Positions 8,280 through 17,159 are shown, counted from the first letter of the stretch. The stretch is 64,000 nucleotides of DNA from Candidatus Latescibacterota bacterium (GCA_022823725.1 JAJEHL010000016.1:124001-188000), one strand, 5' to 3'. Made by a program: numbers and translations. Notes: a model not told the origin generated them from the sequence alone.

Positions 8280-9254
8280 ATGAACATCAAAGTCGAAAAT
8301 TTGCGTGCTTTATGCCAGTCTATCCTGACCGGTCGTGGACTCGACGCGGCTGAAGCTCACATTGTGACAGATATCTTGATCGAAGCCGAATTGCGCGGAC
8401 GTCCAACACACGGAATGATCCGCTTGTCCGGCATTGCCGAGCGCATATCTCAAGATAATCACTCACCCATGATCATAGAAAAAAATACGCCAGCTTATGC
8501 CCTCATCAATGGCAGGGATAATCTGGGCTATCTGGTAGCACATCGATGTGCGTGTGCTGCTATTGACAAAGCCAAACAAAGCGGCGTAGGCATTGTGGGG
8601 GCGCGCGACACAAGCCACAGTGGGATGCTGGGATATTACGCCTCAATGATAGCCGATGCGGATCTGATCGGGCTGGTTATGTGCAACACAGGTCCGCGCA
8701 TTGTTCCCTGGGGCGGGCAACAGCCCGTGCTTGGAACAAATCCCATCTCGGCGGGATTTCCCGCAGCAAAAGGTCAGGTACTGGTCGATTTTTCGTGTGC
8801 GGCGATTACCAATGGCGAAATATTGATGGCACTCAAAGACGGCAAAGAGATTCCCGCAGGACGCGCATTGGGACCAGATGGCAAACCGACAACTGATCCC
8901 GAGCAAGCACGCGCAGGCGGGGCATTGCCCTTTGGCGAACACAAAGGATATGCTCTGAGTGTGATGATTCAACTCTTTTCTGGCGTATTGCTCAATGCAG
9001 CACCCGTGCCTGAAATGGGAAAAAATTACGGGATTTTTATGCTGGCTATTGATCCCTCGATTTTTTTGGGATTGGACATCTTTCAATCGGGCGTTGACGA
9101 AGTCATCCACACCATTAAAAATTCAATGCCCGCAGAAGGCATAACCGAAATCCTGATCCCGGGCGAGCGCGCATTTAGAGAACGCGCGATGCGGATACAG
9201 TCAGGTGTAGATATCGACGATGAATTAATGGAAGAACTCCAGCAATTAGCGTAG
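8280..9254 (+). CDS. Ldh2/malate-dehydrogenase-2 family oxidoreductase
   Basis: This 324-residue NAD(P)-dependent dehydrogenase belongs to the malate/L-lactate/ureidoglycolate dehydrogenase family, which is unrelated to Rossmann-type lactate dehydrogenase. Visible landmarks are RGRPTHGM near residue 43, DTSHSGMLGYYA near 110, the GTNPISAGFP element near 153 and PFGEHKGYALS near 220. ATG 8280 is chosen because AGGAGG lies eleven bases upstream; the 17-residue extension that begins earlier has no such signal. It is transcribed alone, divergent from the M16 gene and ahead of the lysine riboswitch. The family reduces 2-keto acids; the exact acid is not predictable. Confidence 0.9.
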   Translation: MNIKVENLRALCQSILTGRGLDAAEAHIVTDILIEAELRGRPTHGMIRLSGIAERISQDNHSPMIIEKNTPAYALINGRDNLGYLVAHRCACAAIDKAKQSGVGIVGARDTSHSGMLGYYASMIADADLIGLVMCNTGPRIVPWGGQQPVLGTNPISAGFPAAKGQVLVDFSCAAITNGEILMALKDGKEIPAGRALGPDGKPTTDPEQARAGGALPFGEHKGYALSVMIQLFSGVLLNAAPVPEMGKNYGIFMLAIDPSIFLGLDIFQSGVDEVIHTIKNSMPAEGITEILIPGERAFRERAMRIQSGVDIDDELMEELQQLA

Positions 9255-9280
9255 AGAAGATCATTCTCCTTTTCCCTCTT

Positions 9281-9320
9281 ACATCTGCATTTATCTGCGT
9301 CCATCTGCGTCCATCTGCGG
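9281..9320. repeat. Four tandem 10-bp repeats (NNATCTGCGT)
   Basis: Four consecutive 10-base blocks share ATCTGC: ACATCTGCAT, TTATCTGCGT, CCATCTGCGT and CCATCTGCGG. They lie between the Ldh2-like gene and the dapA promoter. There is no reading frame in them. Confidence 0.8.
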
Positions 9321-9338
9321 ATACTCACCTATTTACCC

Positions 9339-9367
9339 TTGACAGCCCGAATGGGGTTGGCTACCTT
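9339..9367 (+). promoter_or_regulatory. Probable sigma-70 promoter of the dapA operon
   Basis: A perfect -35 TTGACA (9339-9344) is separated by 17 bases from TACCTT (9362-9367), a poor -10. The predicted transcript start, near 9374, falls at the first base of the riboswitch aptamer, which supports the call. Confidence 0.55.
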
Positions 9368-9376
9368 TCCGTTCCG

Positions 9377-9563
9377 CAAGGGTAGAGGCGCGAGCCATCA
9401 TCAGTATGCGGTGCAGGAGGCGAAACGGAGTACTGCTCCACTGTGCCGACAAAAAGGGATCGTTCGCCGAAGTCCTGACCTGTTTCGCCACTGGAAAGGG
9501 CTGGTTCATTGGATAATATCTGCTGAACTGTCACGGGAAAAGTTTCCGTGGAGAGCTCTCTTG
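9377..9563 (+). promoter_or_regulatory. Lysine riboswitch (L-box) aptamer
   Basis: The conserved lysine-aptamer elements appear in order: GGTAGAGGCGCGA after the 5' P1 strand, AGTATGCGG, CGCCGAAG near 9467, GGGCTGG near 9500, CTGTCACGGGAAA near 9527 and CCGTGGAGAGCT near 9547. P1 is formed by CAAGGG-U-AG (9377-9385) and CTCTCTTG (9556-9563) with one bulged U. When lysine binds, P1 closes and the downstream terminator forms, shutting off dapA and dapB. The position just upstream of the first committed genes of the diaminopimelate/lysine pathway agrees with this. Confidence 0.93.
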
Positions 9564-9587
9564 TTCGCGAGATTTTCTGCTGCGTTC

Positions 9588-9626
9588 AGCGTCTGGCGAT
9601 GCCCTTGAGAAGCCAGCGCTTTTTTT
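9588..9626 (+). terminator. Riboswitch-controlled intrinsic terminator
   Basis: The stem AGCG-(T)-CTGGC (9588-9597) pairs with GCCAGCGCT (9612-9620) around a 14-base loop and is followed by seven T. It sits 24 bases after the lysine aptamer and 30 bases before dapA, so control is by transcription termination. Confidence 0.88.
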
Positions 9627-9655
9627 ATAGCAGAATGCAGAAACTGGAGGTTTTT

Positions 9656-10684
9656 ATGTTGAAAGGATGTCATACGGCGTTAATCACCCCCCTGACAGCC
9701 AACCAGGCCCTGGACCAGGACGGTCTGGAAAAACTGGTAGCATTTCAAATTTCTGAAGGGATTGATGGCCTTTTGGCCTGTGGCACGACAGCTGAAAGTC
9801 CAACTCTGAGCAATGATGAACAAAGCTTGATCACGCGCGTAGTGTGCAGCCAGGCCAGAGAACAGTGCCGCGCCATTGGAGGGGCGGGCAGCAACTCTAC
9901 GGCAAAAACCTTAAAAGCAGCCGAATACGCCGCGCAAGTAGGTGCGGACGCCATCCTGCTCGTCGATCCCTATTACAACGGACCGAGTTCTCTGGAAATT
10001 CGCAAAGAATACGTCGAACCCGTGGCCCGTGCATTTCCCGAATTGGACATGATCCCCTATGTCATACCTGGTCGGTCCGGCACGAAACTGCTCCCCGAAG
10101 ACCTCGGCATCTTGTTTTCCGAATACAAGAATGTGAACACCGTGAAAGAGGCCACAGGCGATCTGGACAATATGGCGCGCACCCGCGAATGTTGTGGCGA
10201 TGCGTTTTCAATCATGTCCGGAGATGACGACAAAACTTATGACATGATGACCAGTGACCAGATTGACGCCGCGGGTGTAATCAGTGTAATATCCAATGTG
10301 GCACCCGGTCCTGTAACAAAAATGGTACACGCCATCCAAAGCGGGGATATGGCCGAAGCAAATCGCCTGCACGCCGTATTAAAACCCTTATTTGGTATGG
10401 TCGGTGTTGTATCCGAAGAACAAACACCTCATGGTGTGACAGAAGTCAAGGCGCGCAATCCACTGCCGGTAAAAACCCTGATGAATATTTTGGGCCTGCC
10501 AGCCGGGCCGTGTCGCCAGCCATTGGGAAAAATGAACCGCGCTGGGCTGGATATCGTGCTGGGTATTGCCCGCGAAGTACAAGCCAATAGCCCAGAAGTA
10601 TTCGCACCCGTAGCATCATTCTTTGGTACAGACGTAGCGCAACGCTTGAACGATGATTCGGTACTGGAAGGACTGGCGTATTGA
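9656..10684 (+). CDS. dapA: 4-hydroxy-tetrahydrodipicolinate synthase (DapA)
   Basis: DapA condenses pyruvate with aspartate semialdehyde, the first step of the diaminopimelate/lysine branch. Class I aldolase residues are visible: the GTT motif (43-45), Tyr135 and Arg140 in YVIPGR, and the Schiff-base lysine Lys164 in TVKEATGD. At 342 residues it is longer than the usual 290-300. The extra part follows the barrel (from about residue 290, ending near VAQRLNDDSV). ATG 9656 is chosen because CTGGAGG lies six bases upstream and the longer frame would run back through the terminator. It is first in an operon with dapB and a transaldolase-like gene, under the lysine riboswitch. Other members of the DapA superfamily (for example N-acetylneuraminate lyase) are made unlikely by this context. 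Confidence 0.92.
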   Translation: MLKGCHTALITPLTANQALDQDGLEKLVAFQISEGIDGLLACGTTAESPTLSNDEQSLITRVVCSQAREQCRAIGGAGSNSTAKTLKAAEYAAQVGADAILLVDPYYNGPSSLEIRKEYVEPVARAFPELDMIPYVIPGRSGTKLLPEDLGILFSEYKNVNTVKEATGDLDNMARTRECCGDAFSIMSGDDDKTYDMMTSDQIDAAGVISVISNVAPGPVTKMVHAIQSGDMAEANRLHAVLKPLFGMVGVVSEEQTPHGVTEVKARNPLPVKTLMNILGLPAGPCRQPLGKMNRAGLDIVLGIAREVQANSPEVFAPVASFFGTDVAQRLNDDSVLEGLAY

Positions 10685-10705
10685 TGGCTTTTTTATGGAG
10701 CAATT

Positions 10706-11512
10706 ATGATTAAAGTGGGTATTTGTGGTATTGCCGGGCGGATGGGACAGCGAATTTCTCATCTGACCCTCGAAGCCGAAGGATTGGATTTGGGCGGTGG
10801 CGTCGAGTTTCCAGGTCATCCCGTAATTGGAAAAGACATTGGCGAAGTCATAGGCGTTCCTCCCAAAGGTATATCAGTAATGGATACTGTCGAGGCGATG
10901 GCGGACAATGTCGATGTAATCACGGCATTCACCGCGCCCCCCGATCCAACAGTTGTTGCAGCAGAAATAGCGGGGCGCGCTGGCGTGCCGATGGTCATTG
11001 GCACAACGGGTTTGTCGCCCGATCAGGTAGAGGCCATTACACATGCCCTGAAAGACGTGGCCTGTGTATTCGCACCCAATTTTAGCGTAGGTGTAACAGT
11101 ATTAGTCCAACTCGTCGAAGAAGCCGCACGCATTCTGGGCGGCGATTACGATGCAGAAATCGTCGAGGCGCACCATCGGTTTAAAACCGACGCACCATCG
11201 GGAACGGCTTATGCATTGGCCGAAGCCGCAGCAAGGGGATTGGATCGCAACTTGCAAGAGGTGGGCGTATATGGTCGCTATGGCGATACGGGCACGCGGA
11301 CACGCGAAGAAATCGGCGTACACGCCATTCGCGCTGGCGATATTGTCGGCGAACACACGGTCATGTTTGGGGGCATTGGAGAAACCATCGAACTCGTCCA
11401 TCGCGCTCAGAGTCGCGATACATTCGCTTCCGGCGTGATCCGGGCCATCCCCTTTGCCGTCGAAGCCGACCCGGGGATGTACGACATGCGCGATGTATTG
11501 GGGTTGAGATGA
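10706..11512 (+). CDS. dapB: 4-hydroxy-tetrahydrodipicolinate reductase (DapB)
   Basis: This 268-residue NAD(P)H-dependent reductase catalyses the second step of diaminopimelate synthesis. It has the nucleotide-binding start GICGIAGRMGQRI and the catalytic/substrate motif EAHHRFKTDAPSGTA (around residue 152-166). Length is normal for DapB. ATG follows GGAGC at a proper distance. It lies 21 bases after dapA and is read from the same lysine-controlled transcript. Cytosolic. Confidence 0.96.
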   Translation: MIKVGICGIAGRMGQRISHLTLEAEGLDLGGGVEFPGHPVIGKDIGEVIGVPPKGISVMDTVEAMADNVDVITAFTAPPDPTVVAAEIAGRAGVPMVIGTTGLSPDQVEAITHALKDVACVFAPNFSVGVTVLVQLVEEAARILGGDYDAEIVEAHHRFKTDAPSGTAYALAEAAARGLDRNLQEVGVYGRYGDTGTRTREEIGVHAIRAGDIVGEHTVMFGGIGETIELVHRAQSRDTFASGVIRAIPFAVEADPGMYDMRDVLGLR

Positions 11513-11516
11513 GAAA

Positions 11517-11556
11517 GGTAAGACGTAAAACTAAGAGGTAAAATAAGACGTAAAAC
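11517..11556 (+). repeat. Short intergenic repeat, two copies of TAAGACGTAAAAC
   Basis: Two copies of TAAGACGTAAAAC (11519-11531 and 11544-11556), each preceded by GGTAA-like bases, begin five bases after the dapB stop. Nearly the same element follows ftsZ (40843) and the RraA-like gene (55686), always in the sense direction of the gene it follows. Confidence 0.75.
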
Positions 11557-11575
11557 GCAAAAGAGGAGGAAATTC

Positions 11576-13483
11576 ATGAGTGTTGATGTGCATGCGGCAT
11601 TTGATGCCGGACAAACCCTTGCTGTGGCAGACCAGATTTTAATTTCACCGCAAGCGGGTTCTTTACAGAGCCGCGTAGATGAACTCTTAGATGCAATTGA
11701 GAATAGCAGCACCTCTGGCGATTTAATTTGCAAGACATTGATTCAGTTGGGCATGAACCTTGTCGGACGCGATGCCGAGATTGTTGGATATGGTGCTGAG
11801 GAAATAGACACTGCGCTCGACAGCGTGTTGAATGCGCTCGATAATTTGGAAGGCGATCACGCCACAGGTGTTGTGAATGACTTTTTGGCCGATATGAAAT
11901 CCGTAAATCTATCCGATAGTCTTTCGGGATTATTAGCCGAGCGGATTGAGTCAAATCTGGACGCTAACAATCCCGCCCGGTCATTTCTGGAATTGCTCAA
12001 AACCAATATGCGCGGCGGTGTGTATTGGCAGATGATCGGTGAAAACATCTGTAAATTTGGCAATGACTTTGCACGCGGTCTGGAGTACTTGCGACACTAT
12101 GGCTTTTGTCAGGTCTCGACAAACCCGGTATTGGCTGCCAAAGCATTTGACGAAGATCCCACGCTGGACGATGAACTCAAAGCCGAGATCGCCAGGCACG
12201 ACGAGTGGAAAGCCGATCCCGAAAAATATGCCGATGACATTGTAATGGCCGCCACACTGATTGCACTGTGGCCCAACCTTTCAATCTTTCGGCCCCTGGC
12301 GATGCACACGGGACTGAAAGACTACATGGTGAGTTTTCAACTCAATCCCAATATCGCAGATCAGGCCGATGCCAGCATTGAAGATGCGCGCAACGCATAT
12401 CGCATTGCCGATGACTATTTGAAAGGATATGACAAATTATTGGGCGTCAGCGATATAACCCTGGATCCCAATATCGTATTCAAGGTCGGCGGAGGACACG
12501 AAGCAGCGCGAAAAATCACCACCGTGCTCAACAGTGAAGGCATTGGTACAAATAACACGGTCGTTTACACCGTTGCCCAGGAAGTGCAACTCGTCATCGA
12601 TGCCTTTGAAGGCAAAGCCAGAGCGGCACAGGCGGGCAAGCAAGTGGTGAGAACTTATGAAACGAATATGGGGGGACGGTTTGTAAGCCATTTGCGCGAG
12701 GTAGAAGCCGAAAAGCTATTCGGAGCATTATCAGAAGATCGCGCCAGTGAATTGCTCGCCGAACTCGCTTCTGATCTGGAAGTCGATATACCCGAAGGGA
12801 CATTGGTCGAACAAGCGACTGAAATATGTTCTTATGCCCACCTGAAGTCTCTGGATCATCCCGTAATCTTAAAAGTTGCCGAAGCGGCCGGTCAATCTTC
12901 AGAAGCAATTGTGCAACTCGAAGCCGATCTAAAAAAAGCGGGGACGGTCATTGCGCGACGCGTACATTGGATTTTTTACGCGCCTGAAAATCGGCCCAAA
13001 TGGGTCGCCTACCTATCCGACAACTACGGTTTGTCAGAAGATCAGGCACAGTGGATTTTGGCGTCAATGGATGTGCTGCCCGCGTCCAAACGCGTTCCCG
13101 ATGACACGCTTCACGCACTGGGCGAAAACATGTGCCATACAGAATTTCCCAACCATCAACGCGCCGTTCAACTCGTGTCAGAAGAACCCGATTTTGACCT
13201 GGACGAACTCAGGGGATCAATCGGCCATGAATACGAACCCGGCGTGACACAGCGACTTTACGAATTACCCGATTTCCAGAAGGGCTACGATCTGACGCCC
13301 TCTCTAAAGGATTTTATCGAGAACGAGGTTCAAATTGATCTGAGTGGCTGGCAAACGCGGGGCATGGAACCCGGCGACTGGCCCGAATTTGGATCGGTTC
13401 AAAAAACCACCACCGAGTTTAAAGCCGCGTATGACACATTTTTGATGCGTTGCGTTGAACTGGCCAAAGAAGTTGCTGGATAA
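11576..13483 (+). CDS. Transaldolase-like protein of unknown function
   Basis: The 635-residue protein has a class I aldolase barrel of the transaldolase type in its middle: STNPVL (181-186), a strand VSFQLNPNI (252-260), the putative Schiff-base segment IVFKVGGGHEA (Lys303), and EGIGTNNTVVYTVAQE (321-336), which matches the EGI..N.T..FS..Q pattern of transaldolases. By eye, two acidic residues that transaldolases use, the Asp before TNP and the Glu in the VDPRL strand, are here Gln179 and Gln255. A helical region of about 170 residues precedes the barrel and about 280 residues follow it, so it is twice the normal length. It is preceded by AAGAGGAGGAAATTC and lies 63 bases behind dapB, so it is probably under lysine control. 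The substrate is unknown. Confidence 0.75.
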   Translation: MSVDVHAAFDAGQTLAVADQILISPQAGSLQSRVDELLDAIENSSTSGDLICKTLIQLGMNLVGRDAEIVGYGAEEIDTALDSVLNALDNLEGDHATGVVNDFLADMKSVNLSDSLSGLLAERIESNLDANNPARSFLELLKTNMRGGVYWQMIGENICKFGNDFARGLEYLRHYGFCQVSTNPVLAAKAFDEDPTLDDELKAEIARHDEWKADPEKYADDIVMAATLIALWPNLSIFRPLAMHTGLKDYMVSFQLNPNIADQADASIEDARNAYRIADDYLKGYDKLLGVSDITLDPNIVFKVGGGHEAARKITTVLNSEGIGTNNTVVYTVAQEVQLVIDAFEGKARAAQAGKQVVRTYETNMGGRFVSHLREVEAEKLFGALSEDRASELLAELASDLEVDIPEGTLVEQATEICSYAHLKSLDHPVILKVAEAAGQSSEAIVQLEADLKKAGTVIARRVHWIFYAPENRPKWVAYLSDNYGLSEDQAQWILASMDVLPASKRVPDDTLHALGENMCHTEFPNHQRAVQLVSEEPDFDLDELRGSIGHEYEPGVTQRLYELPDFQKGYDLTPSLKDFIENEVQIDLSGWQTRGMEPGDWPEFGSVQKTTTEFKAAYDTFLMRCVELAKEVAG

Positions 13484-13504
13484 GCGGTTCACAATGCAGA
13501 TATC

Positions 13505-13558
13505 AGCGGGGATGGATGAGGCTGTTACCCAGAATACGCATCATTTATCCCCGCTTTT
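13505..13558. terminator. Probable terminator between convergent genes
   Basis: AGCGGGGAT (13505-13513) pairs perfectly with ATCCCCGCT (13547-13555), followed by T bases. The long loop can form a small inner GATG/CATC stem. It lies between the transaldolase-like gene and the convergent lipoprotein gene, whose stop codon is inside it. Confidence 0.55.
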
Positions 13559-14110
13559 CATCTGCGCGTCTAAAATAGTACTTCCCTCCCGATTCTCTCT
13601 CATGCGTGCAAAATACGATTCTTCGTGTCCTTCTGCCGAGAGCACCATCACATCCCACTTATTTTTGCCGCTCTCATCCCCCTGTTGCTCCAATCGCCAC
13701 ATCATCACATATTCTGTTCCCGGGTCGCGTTGCCAGGGCACCAGAGGATCGACATCAACCAGCTTTCGAGGTTCTGCCCCACTAAAATCCACACCTGTGG
13801 AAGTATGCACGGTAAACTTAATCTGCCCATTGCGCATATCGTAAACCACCTGCCCTTTTTCCACAAAATTTCTCTGGATATGAGGCTCCTGCACCGTCAG
13901 TGAATACGTGCTATCGCTAAGTACGAGAATTGTAATTTCTCTTTCCAGATCATCTTCTCCACGTATCCCGGTCTCGCTCCCGGCATACATAAACCAGGCG
14001 CCCATTGGCGTGTCCAATTTTTGTCGTGTCGCAATCTGCTCTTTCTCTTTTTCCTCCCCAGCACATCCAGCGATCAGACACAATAATACCACACCCAATA
14101 CCTGTTTCAT
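13541..14110 (-). CDS. Hypothetical lipoprotein, 189 aa
   Basis: The N-terminus MKQVLGVVLLCLIAGC is a lipoprotein signal with lipobox LIAGC (lipidated Cys at residue 16). The rest is a mostly beta, soluble domain with no motif I recognise (for example PWQRDPGTEYVMMWRLEQ near 128, and QPHIQRNF-like strands). It would be anchored in the periplasm or outer membrane. A clear GGAGG precedes the ATG. It lies downstream of dnaJ on the same strand but is separated from it by a strong terminator. Confidence 0.8.
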   Translation of the reverse strand: MKQVLGVVLLCLIAGCAGEEKEKEQIATRQKLDTPMGAWFMYAGSETGIRGEDDLEREITILVLSDSTYSLTVQEPHIQRNFVEKGQVVYDMRNGQIKFTVHTSTGVDFSGAEPRKLVDVDPLVPWQRDPGTEYVMMWRLEQQGDESGKNKWDVMVLSAEGHEESYFARMRENREGSTILDAQMKSGDK

Positions 14111-14125
14111 GAACCCTCCATATAT

Positions 14126-14153
14126 AAAAACGGTCCAAACAAAATTTGGACCG
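14126..14153 (-). terminator. Terminator of the hrcA-grpE-dnaJ operon
   Basis: On the minus strand, a perfect 9-bp stem CGGTCCAAA/TTTGGACCG (14145-14153 and 14131-14139) with a five-base loop is followed by five T. It starts 26 bases after the dnaJ stop. Confidence 0.9.
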
Positions 14154-14178
14154 CTCGCCTATTTCCGTGTGATGTACA

Positions 14179-15342
14179 CTATCCTCCAAATGCTTCTTTA
14201 AAGCGCTCAAAAAAACCTTTCCCACCCTCTGGCGGCTGTATGTTTTCCAATTTGGCAAGCCTGGCGAACAACTCCTCTTCTTCCCTGCTCAATTTAGCGG
14301 GCGTCCAGACCGCCACGCGCACGAGTTGATCGCCCGTGCGATATCCATCTAATTCGGGAATGCCCTTGCCGCGCAATCGAAAAATCCGCCCCGATTGTGT
14401 ACCCGCAGGGATCTTCATACTCACGCGACCAGTCAGGGTCGGCACTTCTATATCTGCTCCCAGGGCTGCCTGGCTAAAACTGATGGGCAAATCGTACACA
14501 ATATCGTTACCGTGTCTTTCAAAATATTCGTGTTCTTCTTCTTCGACAAAGACCATACAATCGCCCGCTGGCCCGCCATTTGGCCCGGCATTCCCCTGCC
14601 CTCGCAGAGGAATATAATTGCCCTCGGAAATGCCAGCGGGAATATTGACCGAAAGGTCCTTCTGCTTCTTCACGCGTCCTTGTCCGCTACAACTGTCACA
14701 TTGCTCGCGCACCACGTTCCCATTACCATTACACTGCGGACAAGTTGTGACATTGACAAACTGCCCAAACAAGGAGCGCGTCGCCTGCCGAATCTGTCCC
14801 ACGCCGCCACACATATCGCATGTTACGGGCGCACTTCCCGGTTTTGCCCCAGCACCTCCGCACGTATCACAGGTTTCCAAACGCGATAGCCGAATGGTTT
14901 TTTGAGCCCCCTCGGCAATCTCCTCTAAGGTCAAACTGATCGAAATCCTCAAATCTTCGCCGCGGTTTGACCGCCGTGGGCTGCGCCGACCAAACAAATC
15001 GCCAAAAATGCCCCCACCAACCCCGCCAAAGATCTCATCCAAATTGGAAAAAATATCTTGAAAATCACTGGCATGCGAAAAGTCTGACCACTGAAAGCCA
15101 CCGCCCCGGAAGGTGCTGCTGACGCCTTCGTGTCCAAACCGGTCATACGCCTGTCGCTTTTGTGCATCCATCAGCACTTCATAAGCTTCGGCGCCTTCTT
15201 TGAACATTTCCTCTGCTTGTGGATTGTCCTTATTGCGATCCGGGTGATACTTCAGCGCGTGCTTGCGATAAGCTTTCTTAATATCATCTTCCGAAGCTCC
15301 GCGATCCACCCCCAATATCTCGTAATAATCTCTTTTGGCCAT
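14179..15342 (-). CDS. dnaJ: Chaperone DnaJ
   Basis: This type I DnaJ of 387 residues is the cochaperone that stimulates DnaK ATPase and delivers unfolded clients. In order it has a J domain with HPD (near residue 33), a Gly/Phe-rich region (about 77-118), four zinc-finger CxxCxGxG repeats ([32 protein letters not shown]; about 148-220), then the two substrate-binding C-terminal domains. It is last in the order hrcA-grpE-dnaJ on the minus strand. No dnaK lies in the window, although it often accompanies these genes. Confidence 0.98.
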   Translation of the reverse strand: MAKRDYYEILGVDRGASEDDIKKAYRKHALKYHPDRNKDNPQAEEMFKEGAEAYEVLMDAQKRQAYDRFGHEGVSSTFRGGGFQWSDFSHASDFQDIFSNLDEIFGGVGGGIFGDLFGRRSPRRSNRGEDLRISISLTLEEIAEGAQKTIRLSRLETCDTCGGAGAKPGSAPVTCDMCGGVGQIRQATRSLFGQFVNVTTCPQCNGNGNVVREQCDSCSGQGRVKKQKDLSVNIPAGISEGNYIPLRGQGNAGPNGGPAGDCMVFVEEEEHEYFERHGNDIVYDLPISFSQAALGADIEVPTLTGRVSMKIPAGTQSGRIFRLRGKGIPELDGYRTGDQLVRVAVWTPAKLSREEEELFARLAKLENIQPPEGGKGFFERFKEAFGG

Positions 15343-15404
15343 TGACCTTTCCCATCAACATGCAAAAAGAGCCGCGCTGTTGCGACCCTGTTTATTTTGT
15401 CAAT

Positions 15405-16043
15405 CTAACTTTTATCTGCCTCCGCGTCCTCTTCCAGGACCTCCGGTGCAGGCTTGCCCTGGCTTACCACCACTTTCGCCGGGCGCAACACCTTATCGCC
15501 CAGGCTATATCCTTTTTCAATCTCATCCGACACAATACCGGCATCGTGAACTTCAGATGGCATTTGCATCAACGCCTCATGCACAGTAGGATCAAATGGT
15601 TTGCCAACTGTCTCAATTTCTTTCAGATTGCGATTGTAGAGCACGCGCGGAAATTGCTCCATAATCATTTTTATGCCTTCTTGAAATCCCTCCGACTCTG
15701 TATCCCCATTTTCGCTGTGTGCCAATGCGCGACCAACACCATCTAAAATGGGCAACAAATCGCGAATCACATCTTCGCTGGCAGATTCTACAAGAATCTC
15801 AAATTCTCGCGCCCTGCGTTTTTTGTAATTCTCAAACTCAGCGGCAAGACGCATCCACCGCTCTTTGTACATTTCGGCTTCTTCGCGTGCCAAAAATAAG
15901 GGCGTAGCCTCTATCTTCTCCTTTGGCTCCTCCGATTGATCGGCTTCACCATTAACCTCATCTTTCGCTATCTCTGTTTCCTCATCTTCTACAACTTCTT
16001 CTTCCAACGGTTTTTCTTCTTTTTTTTCTTTTTTCTGCGCCAT
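15405..16043 (-). CDS. grpE: Nucleotide exchange factor GrpE
   Basis: This 212-residue protein has a highly acidic/lysine-rich N-terminal tail (1-45), the long GrpE coiled coil with WMRLAAEFENYKKRRARE (about 62-80), and the C-terminal beta domain with FDPTVHEALMQ...VVSQGKP. It releases ADP from DnaK. AAAGGAGT lies 14-21 bases before the ATG. It starts 18 bases after hrcA and precedes dnaJ by about 60 bases. Confidence 0.97.
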   Translation of the reverse strand: MAQKKEKKEEKPLEEEVVEDEETEIAKDEVNGEADQSEEPKEKIEATPLFLAREEAEMYKERWMRLAAEFENYKKRRAREFEILVESASEDVIRDLLPILDGVGRALAHSENGDTESEGFQEGIKMIMEQFPRVLYNRNLKEIETVGKPFDPTVHEALMQMPSEVHDAGIVSDEIEKGYSLGDKVLRPAKVVVSQGKPAPEVLEEDAEADKS

Positions 16044-16061
16044 GATTTTTCAACAACTCCT

Positions 16062-17087
16062 TTATCTGCGATCCAGCATCTCTTCTGTCAGATTTGCCAT
16101 ATACTGCACCAGGGGAACGAGCCGGCCATAAGGCAATCGCGTTGGCCCAATAATCCCGATAACGCCCGACACATTGCCCACCGAATACGTAGAAGTCAGC
16201 AAACTGCAATCCTTGAGCGCGGGAGATTCGTGTTCATCGCCAATCGTAATGGAAATACCCGTATCGCGTGCACGGTCACTCAACAAATGCGCCACGTATT
16301 CACGAGCCTCCAGCATGCCAATCAGACCGGCAAGGCGTTCACTGGAAAAATCGGGCTGCCCGAAAAAGTTGCGCGTACCATCTATATGCAGGTCCGCACT
16401 GCTCGGAAATCTGAATAAATGATCGGCACTATTGGCAAGCAAACGCAATAACTTGGGAGACCCGGACGATGCTGACGCAAGCCGTTCTTTGACAGATGCC
16501 ATAATCTCGCCTATCGTAAGCCCGGAAAGCCGCTGGTTGACCACCCGCCGCGTTTCTTCCAACTCGTCCTCTTCAATTTCTGAGTCGATTTCGACAACCA
16601 TCGTCTTGACCAATCCAGACCGAATAGTCATCACCATCAGCAGTCTGGATTCGCTCAACTTGAGCATTTCTAAACGCTCAAAAATACCCTGAGTGAATTG
16701 GGGACCAAGGGCAATGCCCAGATTGTGCGATACATCGGCCAAAACTTTGGACACTTGCACCAGTAAATCGTCGGCGTTGCCTTCTCGCAAACGCTCAACA
16801 CTATCCCGAATAGACCGCTGTGCAGCCTCGGCAAGTTCCTCCCGATTCATCAGCATATCGACATAGTACCGATATCCCTTATCGCTCGGCACCCTACCCG
16901 CCGAAGTATGAGGCTGGTACAAATAGCCTTTTTCTTCGAGATCGGCCATAGAGTTTCGAATGGTTGCCGCGCTGAGTCCCAAATCCATCTTGGAAACTGT
17001 GCGCGACCCCACCGGCTCGCCTGTAGTGACATAAGTGCCAATCAAAATGTCGAGAATTGCTTTTTCCCGAAGTGTCAGTTCGGTCAT
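16062..17087 (-). CDS. hrcA: Heat-inducible transcription repressor HrcA
   Basis: This 341-residue repressor has an N-terminal winged helix (LTLREKAILDILIGTYVTTGEPVGSRTVSK and SAATIRNSMADLEEKGYL) followed by GAF-like and dimerisation regions. The C-terminal GIIGPTRLPYGRLVPLVQYMANL block is characteristic of HrcA. In other bacteria it binds the inverted repeat called CIRCE. I could not find CIRCE (TTAGCACTC-N9-GAGTGCTAA) in the 170 bases upstream, so the operator in this organism is either divergent or at other loci such as groES or dnaK. The ATG has AAAGGGA upstream. Confidence 0.96.
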   Translation of the reverse strand: MTELTLREKAILDILIGTYVTTGEPVGSRTVSKMDLGLSAATIRNSMADLEEKGYLYQPHTSAGRVPSDKGYRYYVDMLMNREELAEAAQRSIRDSVERLREGNADDLLVQVSKVLADVSHNLGIALGPQFTQGIFERLEMLKLSESRLLMVMTIRSGLVKTMVVEIDSEIEEDELEETRRVVNQRLSGLTIGEIMASVKERLASASSGSPKLLRLLANSADHLFRFPSSADLHIDGTRNFFGQPDFSSERLAGLIGMLEAREYVAHLLSDRARDTGISITIGDEHESPALKDCSLLTSTYSVGNVSGVIGIIGPTRLPYGRLVPLVQYMANLTEEMLDRR

Positions 17088-17159
17088 AGCATGTCCCTTT
17101 CCGTTTAGATGAAAGGGGAAGAAAACGACCTATCCACGTTGATACAGCTTAGTCTATGA

